This document shows positions 34,243-46,325 of a stretch of 60,000 nucleotides of DNA, in pieces (position 1 is the first letter of the stretch; each line of letters opens with the position of its first letter). The stretch lies in contig NC_064047.1 of NCBI RefSeq assembly GCF_932526225.1, forward strand, positions 1,118,001 through 1,178,000. The letters run 5' to 3'. A program made the position numbers and the translations under genes. This DNA comes from Nematostella vectensis (taxonomy: Eukaryota; Cnidaria; Anthozoa; Actiniaria; Edwardsiidae). Under the pieces are notes generated by a model, which had not been told where the DNA came from, made no database searches, and was given only the letters and a program-made list of their open reading frames with translations.

Positions 34243-36453
34243 GTTCTTGAAAAAAAATACTTTACTTCGTAGAGTTTATAATGTATAACAAGCCGAAGAT
34301 ATGACCACTGGTACTGTTTATTATATTTTATTTATAATTTCGTAGCTGTTTAATTTCTCAAAGCTGCACTACTTGTTATATGAAAATAACTGTTTTATTT
34401 TTCGGCGACTCGCTACCAAAGAACTTTTCCTATAGAAATAAATATATATATATATATTTTCATTTATCCCGTGGTGTGGATTATCTTTCGGACCCCGAGG
34501 CTTTATTTTCAAATAAAATACTTTGATACTCAATACTGACCTGTGATCTCTTGGACACGTGACGAGGAGCACCTGAAAAAAGGTGTGTATACTCGCAAAT
34601 TTAACTTTAATTGAATAAGCAAAGCATTCATTCCCACACTTAAAATAAGCGAAAACTATAGCCTTTTCCTAATCAAACAAATTACAAGAACGCGGTAATT
34701 AGGTGAGAGAAAAATTGATTTTCAGCTGGTTTTCCGGGAAGACGACCAACCCCAGAGCTTTCATAATTAAAAAGGCTAAGCATTTAAGTTCAGACAAAAT
34801 ATGAGTTTTATTTTATTCATATTAGCTTACAAAAGTGATTGTTGCCTTGAGTGCTTCCTGAACACAAATGTCAAGTTCATTTCAAGTTTGAATAGACTGA
34901 TGATGATCATCGTAATCTCATAATCACGAACAAAATTGAAAAATGTATCACTCAGATTCAAGTGACATTAAAAGAGTCATAACTCGTTTTTTTTACGCTT
35001 GTTAGTAATCTTATTAGGCCCCCAGATTCGTGAGTTGAAAGACGCGAGTTCTTTCATGGCGAGTGACTTGATGCATGCCGGAATTTTTGGCTGTTAGTGT
35101 TTCACTATTATTTGGTTTTATTCAAATCCTTAAATATCTTATCGTTCTGGTAAATATAATTATCCATTTATTGTTAATGTAGATAAAAGATAAAGCTCTT
35201 TTTATTGCAGGGTGGTTGAATTTCATAGTTGATTCTAGTTTATTTACTCGTTACTAAAATGCACCTGCCAGCATTGCTGGATAATTTTCGCTTGACTGAC
35301 TATAGGACATATAGTCAAAATGACTTTCTGACATTTCTTTTGTCTTGTGGTCAGTCGAGCAAGAATTCGCCAGCAATTCTGGCAGGTGCTGATGGTTCGT
35401 TACACACCTCGGATCCAGAGTTGTTAAAAATCTTATATCGTGTATATTGAGCGCTATCGCTAAGCTGACCTTCCAATTGATCATATCATGCCCGCAGGGA
35501 AATCCCCTTCGCAACTTCGACATGCCCTTTCAACATAAAAGAATTAAAATCTTTTCAAGTCGGATTTTCGCGAAGAATTGTCGGCGCACGCACGGAATTG
35601 AACTTAACACGCTCGTGCACGCAATTGTGCCATTACAGGCGGCGTCCTGGGTCTAAAGAAGGATTGAGACGACCACGAGATTTGATAGGGGCTTTTCGAT
35701 GTCAAGAGTCGATGTGATGAAAATTTGAGATAAAACGGTGATTGATGGTGGGACCGATTCACGCAAGGGAAATAAATCTACAATACATTGAAAGTTATCC
35801 AAGAAAAAAACCAGTTCATCTGCCACTTGTCGTAGAAAAAGGATTAATGCTTTAAACGTCATATCATCCCTCCTTTTTGGTAGTTGGAAACATGGGAGTT
35901 TTAGTCTGAAATTCGGCGCTGAAAGACCCATCCCACTTTTGATTTCCAGTTTCTAATTCCCTCCGTATGGTGTTTGAATCCTTTCTGGAATCAAATATTT
36001 CTTGATCTTAAAGATGTTTTAATGCTATGAATGCCCCCTAATCGTAACGTGAAAAAGGTACCGCATCGTCACGATCTAAACTCTAATCGAAGTGATTTTA
36101 ATCGTGCCGGTTGTCGCACGCTCGCACACTCTATTGACGGCGTATCGCGTGCATGAAATGTCGTGCAGGCAAAGTTTTCTTATGATTTCACAATGTCTCC
36201 CCGTATTTGTTGCTAAAAGACCGCCCATCCGTTGCAGTGGTGAGCTATTGATCTGTCTATCGATAAGAAAGAAAGTATACAACAATAGGGGGTATAAGCA
36301 ATGACGACGACAACGGCTAGGACAACGCGATCAAGAAGATTTTTTCGCGTGTGGCAATCAATTATGATTTAATTGCAATGGAATAAGCAAAACATTATAG
36401 ACAGATAAAAATATACTAAGGACATTATTTCTACAGTAACGAACGTAGTTAGT
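34243..36453. other. Host spacer right of element 1
   Basis: AT-rich DNA with nothing recognised except the 129-bp fold-back element at 35261-35389. Confidence 0.5.
35261..35389. mobile_element. 129-bp fold-back (MITE-like) element
   Basis: Ends gcacctgccagcattgctgg and ccagcaattctggcaggtgc are inverted. The match continues inward imperfectly through cttgactgac/gtcagtcgag and gacatatagtc. Non-coding; no clear target duplication. Confidence 0.7.
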
Positions 36454-36860
36454 GGAGTTTACAGTGCAAACGTCCACGTACCCAATTGACCTTGACACTT
36501 GGAGTTTTCACGTCGTGGTTTTATGGAAAATGGCTGAAATGTATCAGACAGAACGGATTTCCCCGTGCTGCTATTGAATATCGTGGTTATAGGAGTTTAC
36601 AGTGCAAACGTCCACGTACCCAATTGACCTTGAAACTTGGAGTTTTCACGTCGTGGTTTTATGGAAAACGGCTGAAATGTATCAGACAGAACGGATTTCC
36701 CCGTGCTGCTATTGAATATCGTGGTTATAGGAGTTTACAGTGCAAACGTCCACGTACCCAATTGACCTTGAAACTTGGAGTTTTCACGTCGTGGTTTTAT
36801 GGAAAATGGCTGAAATGTATCAGACAGAACGTATTTCCCCTTGCTGCTATTGAATTTTGA
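36454..36860. repeat. 138-bp tandem repeat, three copies
   Basis: Three near-identical 138-base units starting ggagtttacagtgcaaacgt. The period is a multiple of three, so one frame stays open (RSLQCKRPRTQLTLKLG and so on), but no start or splice context supports a gene. A diverged fourth copy lies at about 46190-46325. Confidence 0.85.
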
Positions 36861-38401
36861 ATCTAGGGGTTTTTTTTAGGGTTCCCACTCCGGAATGAAA
36901 TGAAGGCCGTTCCACCCATTCTGCTACCTGTAGCAGTATAACTCGAATGCCATTCTGAACATTCTCTAGCAACCATTCCCATTTCAGAATGATAGGAAAA
37001 AAACGCGCCCTAATTCTATTGTTTTCTGCCGTCGTCGTCCACGTCGCCGTCGTCGTCCACGTTGCCGTCGTCGTCCACGTCGCCGTCGTCGTTGCTTGAG
37101 GTCCCTAATGACACCAGCGAAAGGCAAGCCCTGCTTCCTCGGCAAACCATGCAAATGGAGCCATAGTGCGCGTGCGCACACCTGCAAAAGAACAGTTTAT
37201 AGCCTTGTTGCGCGACCTCCTAGAATCCAAAATTCCTTTTTTTCATTTAGGAATAGCGCGTAGTCAATCAAACAAACAATCAGAACCAAACAAACTGTCC
37301 TCAAAGTTTGAGTCTGACTAATCGCTATTTCCAAACGAGACAAAGATTTTGGATACATCGAGGTCGCGCAACAACGAATTTGGCTGTAAAATGCGCGCGT
37401 TTTTTTCCTAAGGTCCTCGGCAATGTCTTTTGTTCGGAGTAATGGTGTGGATGTTGTATAAAATAATAAATCCCAGGCTTAAGTAATTTATTTTTTCTAT
37501 TACATGCGTGTAAGACGTCACAGACATACCTTGCAAAATACCAAGTGAAAGAAAGCATCCATTTCCATCGGCTAGTTTAGGGAACTATTGTGATATTGCC
37601 GACTAAATCTGGTAAACGAAATATTCAGCATTGTTTATAGATGGTCAGCTCGAAATTTCTTTACATAATTTTTATTCCGATGTTGAATGAAAACAATAAC
37701 AAAAGTGTGGTTTAAAAGGGGACAGGAACACGGATAAGAACCGATTCATACGTCGCGCTCCTGCCTTTCTAGTCCCCCGCGCAGCCGCCCTTTGTGTCGC
37801 GTCACGAAGACGGCCGCGGGAGACTACTGCCGTGTCAAAGTTAATTGTCTGGATGAGTCACGTGAACAGTCCGACGTTTCAATCACTTAAAGGGGAAGCG
37901 TCATGGTACTGCGCACATCTGGAGTCAGTGTTTATTGTAGGTTTTTAATTGTCTACAACAGTTGAACTTTAAGCTGTTAATACCTTGTTATAACAATATG
38001 CAATATTTTATTGAAAACTATGTTTATTGACAGTTTGTGGTAATTTCCCACATGTACCAAAGGATCATAAGTCAATTTTAGAATGTGACTGAAATTCGTT
38101 GTGTCCGGGCCGGAGAGCTATTGCAAAGCTCTTACCATGACACTGCCCCTTTAAGTTCGGCATGGTAAATATAACTTCGGCACGACACTGAACACAGCTG
38201 CAACGGTCGTGCTGCACTGAAAAAAAGCCCGAGACAAATATATAGGGCTAAACGTTAATTTAGACGTCGCACAAGTGAGTCGCGCTGAATAGGTTGCTAG
38301 TGTCGAAAGCTCATTAGATGTAAAGTTTTTGTTGCCCAAATTAAAGATATGGCATTTCATTTTACACAAAAGGTCGACGATTGAATCTGTGGACTTCAAT
38401 C
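36861..38401. other. Host spacer with a short GCCGTCGTC minisatellite
   Basis: Includes about four units of gccgtcgtcgtccacgtc at 37027-37090 and a GC-rich stretch near 37740-37830. No exon is recognised. Confidence 0.5.
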
Positions 38402-38552
38402 GGGACGCTAGCACAGTCTATTACCCGTGCAGTTCGGCAACCATGGACAGCTGTTTCGTCCTTATTAGGAATCGTCAGCATGGCATAGCCGGTTTGCCTC
38501 AGTTAAACTTCATCGGCCGAACTGCACGGGTAATAGACTGTGCTAGCGTCCC
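38402..38552. mobile_element. Fold-back element with perfect 36-bp arms
   Basis: Arms 38402-38437 and 38517-38552 (gggacgctagcacagtctat inward) are perfect inverted repeats around an 79-base centre. A related, diverged copy lies in the GPCR intron at about 40293-40420, and the homology continues beyond the right arm (cgactggtgcc, gctagtgtg). Confidence 0.8.
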
Positions 38553-38657
38553 GTCTTGGCCCGACTGGTGCCAATGTGTGTATGCTAGTGTGCTTCTAAA
38601 GTTCACATTGAATCTGTGTTGTGCTCTTGCCTTGAAACACGACTGACGCAGCCGTGC

Positions 38658-38714
38658 TCTGGTATTTGCGTTGTCTGGTATTTGCGTTGTCTGGTATTTG
38701 CGTTGTCTGGTATG
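38658..38714. repeat. 16-bp tandem repeat, 3.5 copies
   Basis: ctggtatttgcgttgt in tandem, the last copy ending tatgtgccgg. Confidence 0.8.
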
Positions 38715-38941
38715 TGCCGGCATAGGATGGCCAAGAAAGAAAGAGGATTCTTAAAGAACTCAACAGGTTTGAACTAAAAAGGTTTAATAAAGAGCAGCTA
38801 TCACAGATTCGAAACACAACTGGATTGGTACCAAGGCACTTAAATACATATATTGATCACAGGCTTGAACATCGAGACTTCATTGCATTGGCCTTGTAGT
38901 AATGATGGTAATCCTAGGGGGTGGGGGGGGGGGGGGGTAAG

Positions 38942-40887
38942 CTACACGGCCGAAGGTTCTTCATTACTGCCGTTTACACGACTTTTATCTGAATACGTCC
39001 TCATCAGTAACATGCTCTCTCTGTGTGCAAGTCTTTTCCGCATCAAAAACCTCTTGCACGACAGCTTGAGATCGTAGTTCATTACTGTATAGAGTAGCGG
39101 GTTGATAGCCGATTTAGCGTACATCACAAATAGAAATATCTTAAAGTACTCCCTATCTACGCTTATGTCTGAAAACTTGACTAGAGTCATAACTATGAAA
39201 AATGGGACCCAACAGATGATGAAAATACCACCAATCAACGCAAGCAGTGCCGCTACACGTAGCTCTTTTTTACGAGTCTTTGTGATCCCACCGCTGACAC
39301 CATTCTGAAGGCGCATACGTTTGATTTGGTTCCTAGCTGTGACGTAGATGTTTGAGTATGCCCAGGTCATAACCACAGAGGGGATGAAGATCACGAAGGT
39401 CCATAAAGCCCCTATGTAGCACACCTCAGAAATATAGTCCTGTTGGGACACTGCCCCGCTTCGACAAATTGTTTTTGCCGAGCGCCAAAATATAGGTGGT
39501 GTGGATATGACGATACTTCCCAGCCATAAAGCGGTAATTACCCTTCGCGCATGCGTATAAGTCATCAAGAGAGGGTAATGTAGTGGTTTTACTATCACGA
39601 AATATTGATTAACTGCGACTGCGCAGAGGTTAAAGACGGACGCCGCGCCGAATAGCACGCCAAACGGTGTGGTGACGTAACAAATGGCTTTGTGAGGGTA
39701 CCAATCACGATACAGCGTGGAAACGAGGGTGGTGCTCATTTTGAGTATGGCGTGAAGGAGGTCTGAGATTGACATACTGACGAGGAACCTGGAAACGAAG
39801 TTGCAAAGGATGCATGAGAAATCATTGTTTTTATTTTGGGTGTAAATGGTAAAGCTGTAGTTGAGACTGGAGGGTGAACTCTCAAAGTCGGGCTACTTGG
39901 AATACACCTGTTTCAAAAACGTTGTCAGTGTAAATGGAAAATGGCAGTCCTACGACTGCCATGATATATAACTTTATCGCATGATTTATCCGCATTTTTA
40001 TGCATTCAGCAGAAATATAACGAGACCCAAGGAACCTTTTATTTGTAGAAATGTCATTTTACATTTGTTGTTTGCACTGGCAACATTCTTCGAAAAAGGT
40101 GTTTATCAGGGGGATGGGGCAAACGTTTGATCCTTGAACATTTAATAATTTTTTTTTATCTTTTTTCTAACCCCTCTCGTTCACAATTCCCCCTCCCTCC
40201 ACCTTCAGGGGGAAATGCTGCAAAAAGAAAGGATGAAACAGACGCTTACGGTTTAACGTTAATTGACGATAGCACCAATCGGACCAATGGCAGGACGCTA
40301 GAATATTCTATTACCCGGCTTTTTCAAGCTTATGAGTCCTAACAACGAAGAAACAGCTGGCCATGGTTGCCGAACTGCACGGGTAATAAGACTTGCTTGC
40401 GTTCCGTCTTTTGGCCTGACTCGTGCCCACGAGTGTTAAGCTAGTGTGTTTTAGAGTTCACTTATCATAGGACGCACTGCTTGCGCTGAGGGCTCTAATG
40501 ATCAAGGGCCTCAAACCTTAAGGTGAACTGTAATAGCAAGAGCAAAACAAAAACGAAACAATAAAAAAAAACTATCCTAAAATCCGTGGCTTACATGTTG
40601 ATGACATTATGGAGAGCTGGCGTCTTGTAAATGACCAAACAAACGAAGCCATTCGCCACAACGGCTATCAGGATGACGAGTGCCAGAAACGTCACCTGTA
40701 ACGCAATGCTGAAACTCGACGCGCCTTCGAGCAAGCCCGCTGACCCGTTCGTACTCAGGTTACACGTCAAGTTACCATCCATCCGGGATTTTTTTTCTAG
40801 ACACGTGCCCTGGAACGACAAAAAAGACGTCTGCGATGAAGTATAAAGCTTTTGTACACTCGCCATTTCACTAGAGTGTATCCACAT
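38942..40887 (-). CDS. Rhodopsin-family G protein-coupled receptor, two exons
   Basis: A 379-residue receptor. Exon 1 is 40887-40595 (donor gtaagc) and exon 2 is 39788-38942 (acceptor ttccag), joined through a Met codon in VINM-FLVSMSISDLL. The N-terminus has N-glycosylation sites (NLTC, NLST). TM1 contains VVANGF (the GN motif) and TM2 SISDLL. TM3 ends NQY at residues 157-159 in place of DRY, TM6 has CWVPF (289-293) and TM7 NPLLY (326-330). Cysteines in the TM3 start and ECL2 can form the usual disulfide. The ligand is unknown; the layout resembles the amine/melatonin-like receptors expanded in cnidarians. A minisatellite starts 18 bases upstream of the ATG. Confidence 0.85.
39789..40594. 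other. GPCR intron
   Basis: 806-base intron containing the diverged fold-back copy at about 40293-40420 and AT-rich spacer. Confidence 0.8.
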
Positions 40888-40904
40888 AATTAGGAAGGGC
40901 GCCC

Positions 40905-41250
40905 TATCTAGTAGGGTGACATGTTAAGGGTGTTTACATGAGGGAGAATCTCCCTCTCTAGTAGGGTGACATGTTAAGGGTGTTTACATGAGGGAGAATC
41001 TCCCCCTCTAGTAGGGTGACATTCGATGGGGTGTTCACATGAGAGAGAATCTCCCTATCTAGTAGGGTGACATGTGAAGGGATGTTTACATGAGGGAGAA
41101 TCTCCCCCTCTAGTAGGGTGACATTCGATGAGGTGTTTACATGAGGGAGAATCTCCCTATCTAGTAGGGTGACACGTGATGAGGTGTTCACATGAGGGAG
41201 AATTTCCCCCTCTAGTAGGGTGATACTCGATGAGGTGTTTGCATGAGGGA
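40905..41250. repeat. 50-bp minisatellite upstream of the GPCR
   Basis: About seven units with the core agtagggtgacat, then gtttacatgagggagaatct. The period is 50-51. Variants ttaaggg, tcgatgg and gtgaagg alternate. Confidence 0.85.
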
Positions 41251-41322
41251 GTGTGTCCCTACCAAGTAGGGTTTCCCTTCTCCTCTATTCCCTCTAGAGG
41301 GAAAAGGGTTCTCCTACCTCTC

Positions 41323-41465
41323 GGTAGTAGACCAACTTTGCCCATGCGAACACATAAATTAGAGATAGCCCTACCTAGGGGGGGGATGAGGTTTGGTAGT
41401 AGGCCAACTTTGCCCATGCGAACACATAAATTAGAGATAGCCCTACCTAGGGGGGGATGACGTTT
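41323..41465. repeat. 72-bp tandem duplication
   Basis: ggtagtagaccaactttgcc through tagccctacctagg is repeated with a 72-base period. Confidence 0.8.
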
Positions 41466-42088
41466 GGAGGATCTCGGGTTGTTTATTCGCCTGGCTTAGC
41501 GACCATATCCCTTTAGGTAGTCTATGTAAACAGGCGGTATATTTATCTCCATCGCTAATCTAAATGTGACTTTTCTTGCGGCTACTTATTTTGAGTAAAT
41601 CGTTAATTTAACCTTAGAAGTTATGTTAAAAAATCTATTTAAAAGAGGTAAACTGTAAACTGACAAATTACAAAAAAAATGTAAACTCGAAAAAGTACAA
41701 AAATACAATAACACAGTAAGGTCTAAGCTGCCTTTGCTTCAAATGTGACAACCATCTTTCCAGTTGCTATCCAGTCAACTCGTCAACAAACCCACTCGTC
41801 CACAAGAAGAGTTGAGTCGTCCACAAGTTTTCTAATAGCACAATTAACAGAAGCAGCTACTCTCTTTTTTTTCTGTGAGACAAAGGCTTCTCCCGATATG
41901 CATATATTCTGTAAATAAATTTTATTGTCCGGCTTTTACTATCTATTTTTGAATGTCATCATTTTCATTTCATGTTTTGATCTAAAATATTTACCCTTTA
42001 GCTCTTGTTTTATGACTAGTACACTACGAGTACATAAGTAGAGTTGCAATAGCGGCAGACTCCTGTTATTTAAATACTTCCTATCCCG
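41466..42088. other. Host spacer, nothing recognised
   Basis: AT-rich sequence without exon, RNA gene or repeat that I can name. Confidence 0.5.
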
Positions 42089-42529
42089 TAGCCACGATTT
42101 TTAACAGGAGGTGGCCTAAAAGGGACTTTCAAGGCATTTCCCCTGTATTTTAGATAATGTCTCATACAGTTACTGTATTTTTGGCTGCTAGAAGGGGGGG
42201 CACCTTGGGCCACCCCCCTGGCTACGCCCCTGCTTATATTCTCAATTTTCCGCTTGGCATATCTCAGTCTACCGAGCTTTCTTAAAAATCCTTTTGAAAA
42301 CCTTAATTTCACTGTCTTATGTCAAATATCCCTTTTTCACTGAGTTTTCTATCGATACAAAAGCTATTCTAATCAACCTCTATTTCGTTTTATGGTGCAG
42401 GGGCGTAGCCAGGAGGGCCCCCCCCCTTCTAGCAGCCAAAAATACAGTAACTGTATGAGACATTATCTAAAATACAGGAGAAAATGCCTTGAAAGTCCTT
42501 TAGGGCCCCTCCTGTTAAAAATCCTGTGG
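42089..42529. mobile_element. Inverted pair of GGGGCGTAGCCAGG-type repeat
   Basis: Left arm about 42089-42232 and right arm about 42400-42529 are inverted copies, sharing gattttaacaggag-like ends, tctcatacagttactgtatt and the border gcaggggcgtagccagg. About 165 bases of unrelated DNA separate them. This is a non-autonomous DNA transposon pair or a single fold-back element. Confidence 0.75.
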
Positions 42530-43378
42530 TGTCTTGTCAAATTAGATTATTGGCTGCCTATTTAGTTTGGATATTACTTTTACCTACCGGTGTTGTTAAG
42601 TGTGTCTTGAAGTCGATTTTCACAAGTTTCTCTTGCCAACTGACTGCCTTAAAGCCGATTACAGTTGCACAACTTGTCCGCGTTTTCTACACCTTAGTTG
42701 GTAAGATTGTGCTGTTTGCGCATCTGGTACACCGTAAAAAAACAGATCTTGCTTGTCAATTGTGTTAACGGCTTAAAAGCTTAACTACCATAAATGATAC
42801 CCGAAAAGCATTAGCTTTGTCAGATCTTGCTATTCCATTAATTGTAACTCGCCGTTCGTTTAAACCAACCATCACTTTTTAAATGTTTTATGTCAAGTCA
42901 TGTCAGACAACTTGAAGTCTGATTTCTAGGTCTGAATTTGCTTAGCTCTTTCTTTCACAGATCGTTCTGTGTGTGGGACTCAACTTTTTCGGCTACCTAC
43001 GCTTTTTAAGTGTAAGTTAAGTGTAACGCCTTAAATAGCCTGCCAAGTGGGAGGGGGGATTTCCTGCTAAATGCCAGTAGCCACTTTGGCGCCGTTGATA
43101 GCAAGCCCTTAGCCGTCGCGTCTTTTCTAACAGGAAATTTGCCACCGCTTTTTATTCAATTAACACTTGAAATTATCTTGACGACGATTTTATGACATCT
43201 AAGTGGTGACATTAAGTTGAAATCTGGTGAGTTCATTGCCAGTTTCGTACAATTAAGGCTAGATGGTGAGGTAAATATTTTCAAGCGTATATTTGTTTAC
43301 CTCGATGTGTATTATATTACCATGTGGATGCTACCGTTGTGGTTTGCTGGAAAAGCTATCAAGGCACCTGTTAAACGC

Positions 43379-43399
43379 GAACGCGCGCTATAAAAGGGA
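43379..43399 (+). promoter_or_regulatory. TATA-box-like site, inverted at 44445-44465
   Basis: ACGCGCGCTATAAAAGGGA extended by two bases at the left; a perfect 21-base inverted copy lies about 1.05 kb away and points back toward it. Consensus TATAAAAG, so promoter-like; no gene follows that I can see. Confidence 0.4.
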
Positions 43400-44444
43400 T
43401 AGCTCCGCACTTTCTCGCACGCTCTCGCGCAAGTCGTCGTCATTTAAAGCTAGACTTCATTGAGTGAGGACCTCTGAAACTTCCAGAAAAAAAACATAGC
43501 AAAAAGAGAAGCCGTACGACAAACTACGACAACTGTAAAGTACAAGAGATTGTTAAAGAACTATCAGGCATATACGGGAAAGTGTTTGGAGCCAATTCTC
43601 TACAAAAACAAGAGCAAAAATTATCATTGAGAAATTAAACACAGAGCGCGCTCGTTTGAATTGAAAAATAAAATACAAAAACAGCGTTCGCGCGCTCATT
43701 GGAAATGGCGTGAAAAAACAACAAAATATACACAATTCACCACTGCAAAACCTATCTAATCCACCCTTGTTTTTTGTTGTGTTATAACAAAAGGCTAATA
43801 AATAGACTTTGTTTACTTCAATGATGTGTTTTCGACAAATCTTGAGCACTATTATAGCTTTCTGGCCTCTCTCTGCACTGCACTGCTGAGTGAAGTCAAA
43901 TGACGAATGACAACTTGCCTGTCTTTAGTTTTCTAATTATCTAAACAAAAATACTCTCGAATTGACTCGAATGGATCTGGAATTCATTCTTGTGCAACAC
44001 TGGTCCTCTTGCCCCTTTCACACAAGTTGCCTTAGGGTTTGGACTTAGCAGGGGGCGTAAATTCGGGGATGGATCTTTGTAGGCAAGAGTACATTTATTT
44101 TTTCAATTGCGAGGACAATTTTAGCGTGAAATAAAGATTCATCAATCCGAAGTTTGACAGGTCAGTTTTAAGCCAAAAATTCGTGTGCTTCAAGTTGGAG
44201 TATTGTTAGGTGTTCCTGTAGATTTAGAAAAAAATTCATCGCGCAGATTTCGAGATTTTTATTTTAATATAAAAATATCCTTTTAACTTGCATGACAAAA
44301 AATAATTTGATTTCCAAGAAGAGTGAATCTAGCGGAATCTGATAAAGAAAATCGCGCCGAAAATGAGTCTTCTGTAGGGAACTTAGTATAAGCTGTTTAG
44401 CTAAAACAACTTCGGCGCGCCACCATCTTAAGCTCTCTAATAAG

Positions 44445-44465
44445 TCCCTTTTATAGCGCGCGTTC
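44445..44465 (-). promoter_or_regulatory. TATA-box-like site, facing the one at 43379
   Basis: Inverted copy of the site at 43379; a short minus-strand ORF (44488-44264) overlaps it but has no recognisable product. Confidence 0.4.
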
Positions 44466-44606
44466 CTATTTAAAGCTCTTCTGAACAATTGCTTACCAAA
44501 CAGGCTGAAAGGAGTTCTCTTTGAGTTATAAGTACATAGGTTTATTGAGCCAGTTTAGCAGCACAAGTTGGATTACGATTAGGTTCATACATGCTCTAAT
44601 GCTACT

Positions 44607-45375
44607 AAGACAATTGTGTCTACTAAGACCTTTGTGTCTACTAAGACCTTTGTGTCTACTAAGACCTTTGTGTCTACTAGGACCTTTGTGTCTACTAAGA
44701 CCTTTGTGTCTACTAAGACCTTTGTGTCTACTAAGACCTTTGTGTCTACTAAGAACTTTGTGTCTACTAAGACCTTTGTGTCTACTAAGACCTTTGTGTC
44801 TACTAAGACCTTTGTGTCTACTAAGACCTTTGTGTCTACTAGGACCTTTGTGTCTACTAAGACCTTTGTGTCTACTAAGACCTTTGTGTCTACTAAGACC
44901 TTTGTGTCTACTAGGACCTTTGTGTCTACTAAGACCTTTGTGTCTACTAAGACCTTTGTGTCTACTAAGACCTTTGTGTCTACTAGGACCTTTGTGTCTA
45001 CTAAGACCTTTGTGTCTACTAAGACCTTTGTGTCTACTAAGACCTTTGTGTCTACTAGGACCTTTGTGTCTACTAAGACCTTTGTGTCTACTAAGACCTT
45101 TGTGTCTACTAGGACCTTTGTGTCTACTAGGACCTTTGTGTCTACTAAGACCTTTGTGTCTACTAAGACCTTTGTGTCTACTAAGACCTTTGTGTCTACT
45201 AAGACCTTTGTGTCTACTAGGACCTTTGTGTCTACTAAGACCTTTGTGTCTACTAAGACCTTTGTGTCTACTAGGACCTTTGTGTCTACTAAGACCTTTG
45301 TGTCTACTAAGACCTTTGTGTCTACTAGGACCTTTGTGTCTACTAAGACCTTTGTGTCTACTAGGACCTTTGTGT
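44607..45375. repeat. 18-bp satellite, about 42 copies
   Basis: Unit ctactaagacctttgtgt with a recurring A to G variant (ctaggacc). It is open in frames on both strands only because the unit length is a multiple of three and lacks stops; not a gene. Confidence 0.92.
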
Positions 45376-46189
45376 CGCTTGGCGCGTGTATTTGCTTTTG
45401 GTGCCTTTGCTCGAGCACGGGCTCTAGGATTGTTAGACCAGGGGATGCTACTATCCTAAAGGTAGATCGGAAGCGAAAAGTTCGATGAATGAGGATGAAT
45501 GAGTGCGGGGTTGGACTCCGGAATGGCGCGCAATATAGGATTCTGCACAAATGTATTCTAGGAAATATCAAATAAGTTTCTCCTTGACACGATTTGCGAA
45601 GGAAATCAATTCGAAACAAGTGCAAAATAGACCGATGTCCTTATTTGTGAAATGCAGTGTGATAGGATATTATTACTGCTATGTTAAAAGGAAGTTGAAA
45701 CCACATTATGCTTGATTCCGAACACCGGTTCCACAGTCCGGAGATTCCTCATTTTACCGCCGCCCATCGGAAGCATAAAAGATAAGTGTAGTCGGTATCA
45801 CAACTTCTATGGCTATGTTATGGCTATGTTTGTGACGGTGCGGTAGGGCGCATATATACTATCAGTGTATCTAGGGTCTTTGTGATGCCGACAAGCGACC
45901 ATTATGATATCTGCATTCACGTTATCTTTAACTCGCACGAAAAGCACATACAGAAACACGCCGATTCTCGTCATTCAGAAACCCAATATCGCCCTCGGTG
46001 CTACAGGCGAGACGAATGAATGCTGAACGGCCGCGCCACTCTGTATTTGGAAGTTTTAGCAAAAACAACGGCTAGGTTGACCAAAAGCGCTTAATTCTTA
46101 AATATTTCCCATAGATAATATTTATAGTTTATACTCCCAAAGGAACCAAAATAAAACAACATACTTATTTCTACTTTAGCGAACACAGA

Positions 46190-46325
46190 TAATTGTTTTT
46201 GGAGCGCAAACGTCCCGGTCCTCGACAGAAGCTAAAACTTGGTATTTTCGCGTCGTGGTTTGGTGGGAAGCGGCTTTAACGTACCAGACAGATTGTATTT
46301 CTACGAGCTGGTTTAGAATTTTATA
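46190..46325. repeat. Diverged copy of the 138-bp repeat
   Basis: gagcgcaaacgtccc, cttggtattttcgcgtcgtgg and gaagcggctttaacgtacca line up with the array at 36454. Confidence 0.65.

Larger units (their letters stand above)
42530..44606. other. Host spacer with two facing TATA-like sites
   Basis: AT-rich, with GC-rich islands near 43380-43440 and 44400-44465 that contain the inverted TATA-box repeats listed separately. No exon is recognised. Confidence 0.5.

Noticed and set aside
34004-34288. ORFs over the terminal repeats (also 17149-17391 and 50799-51278)
   Set aside because: They translate the iteron array and outer repeat in both orientations; no box or conserved product.
44521-45625. ORFs of 290-346 residues on both strands
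   Set aside because: Produced by the 18-bp satellite, whose unit lacks stops in these frames; no start or splice context and no known protein.
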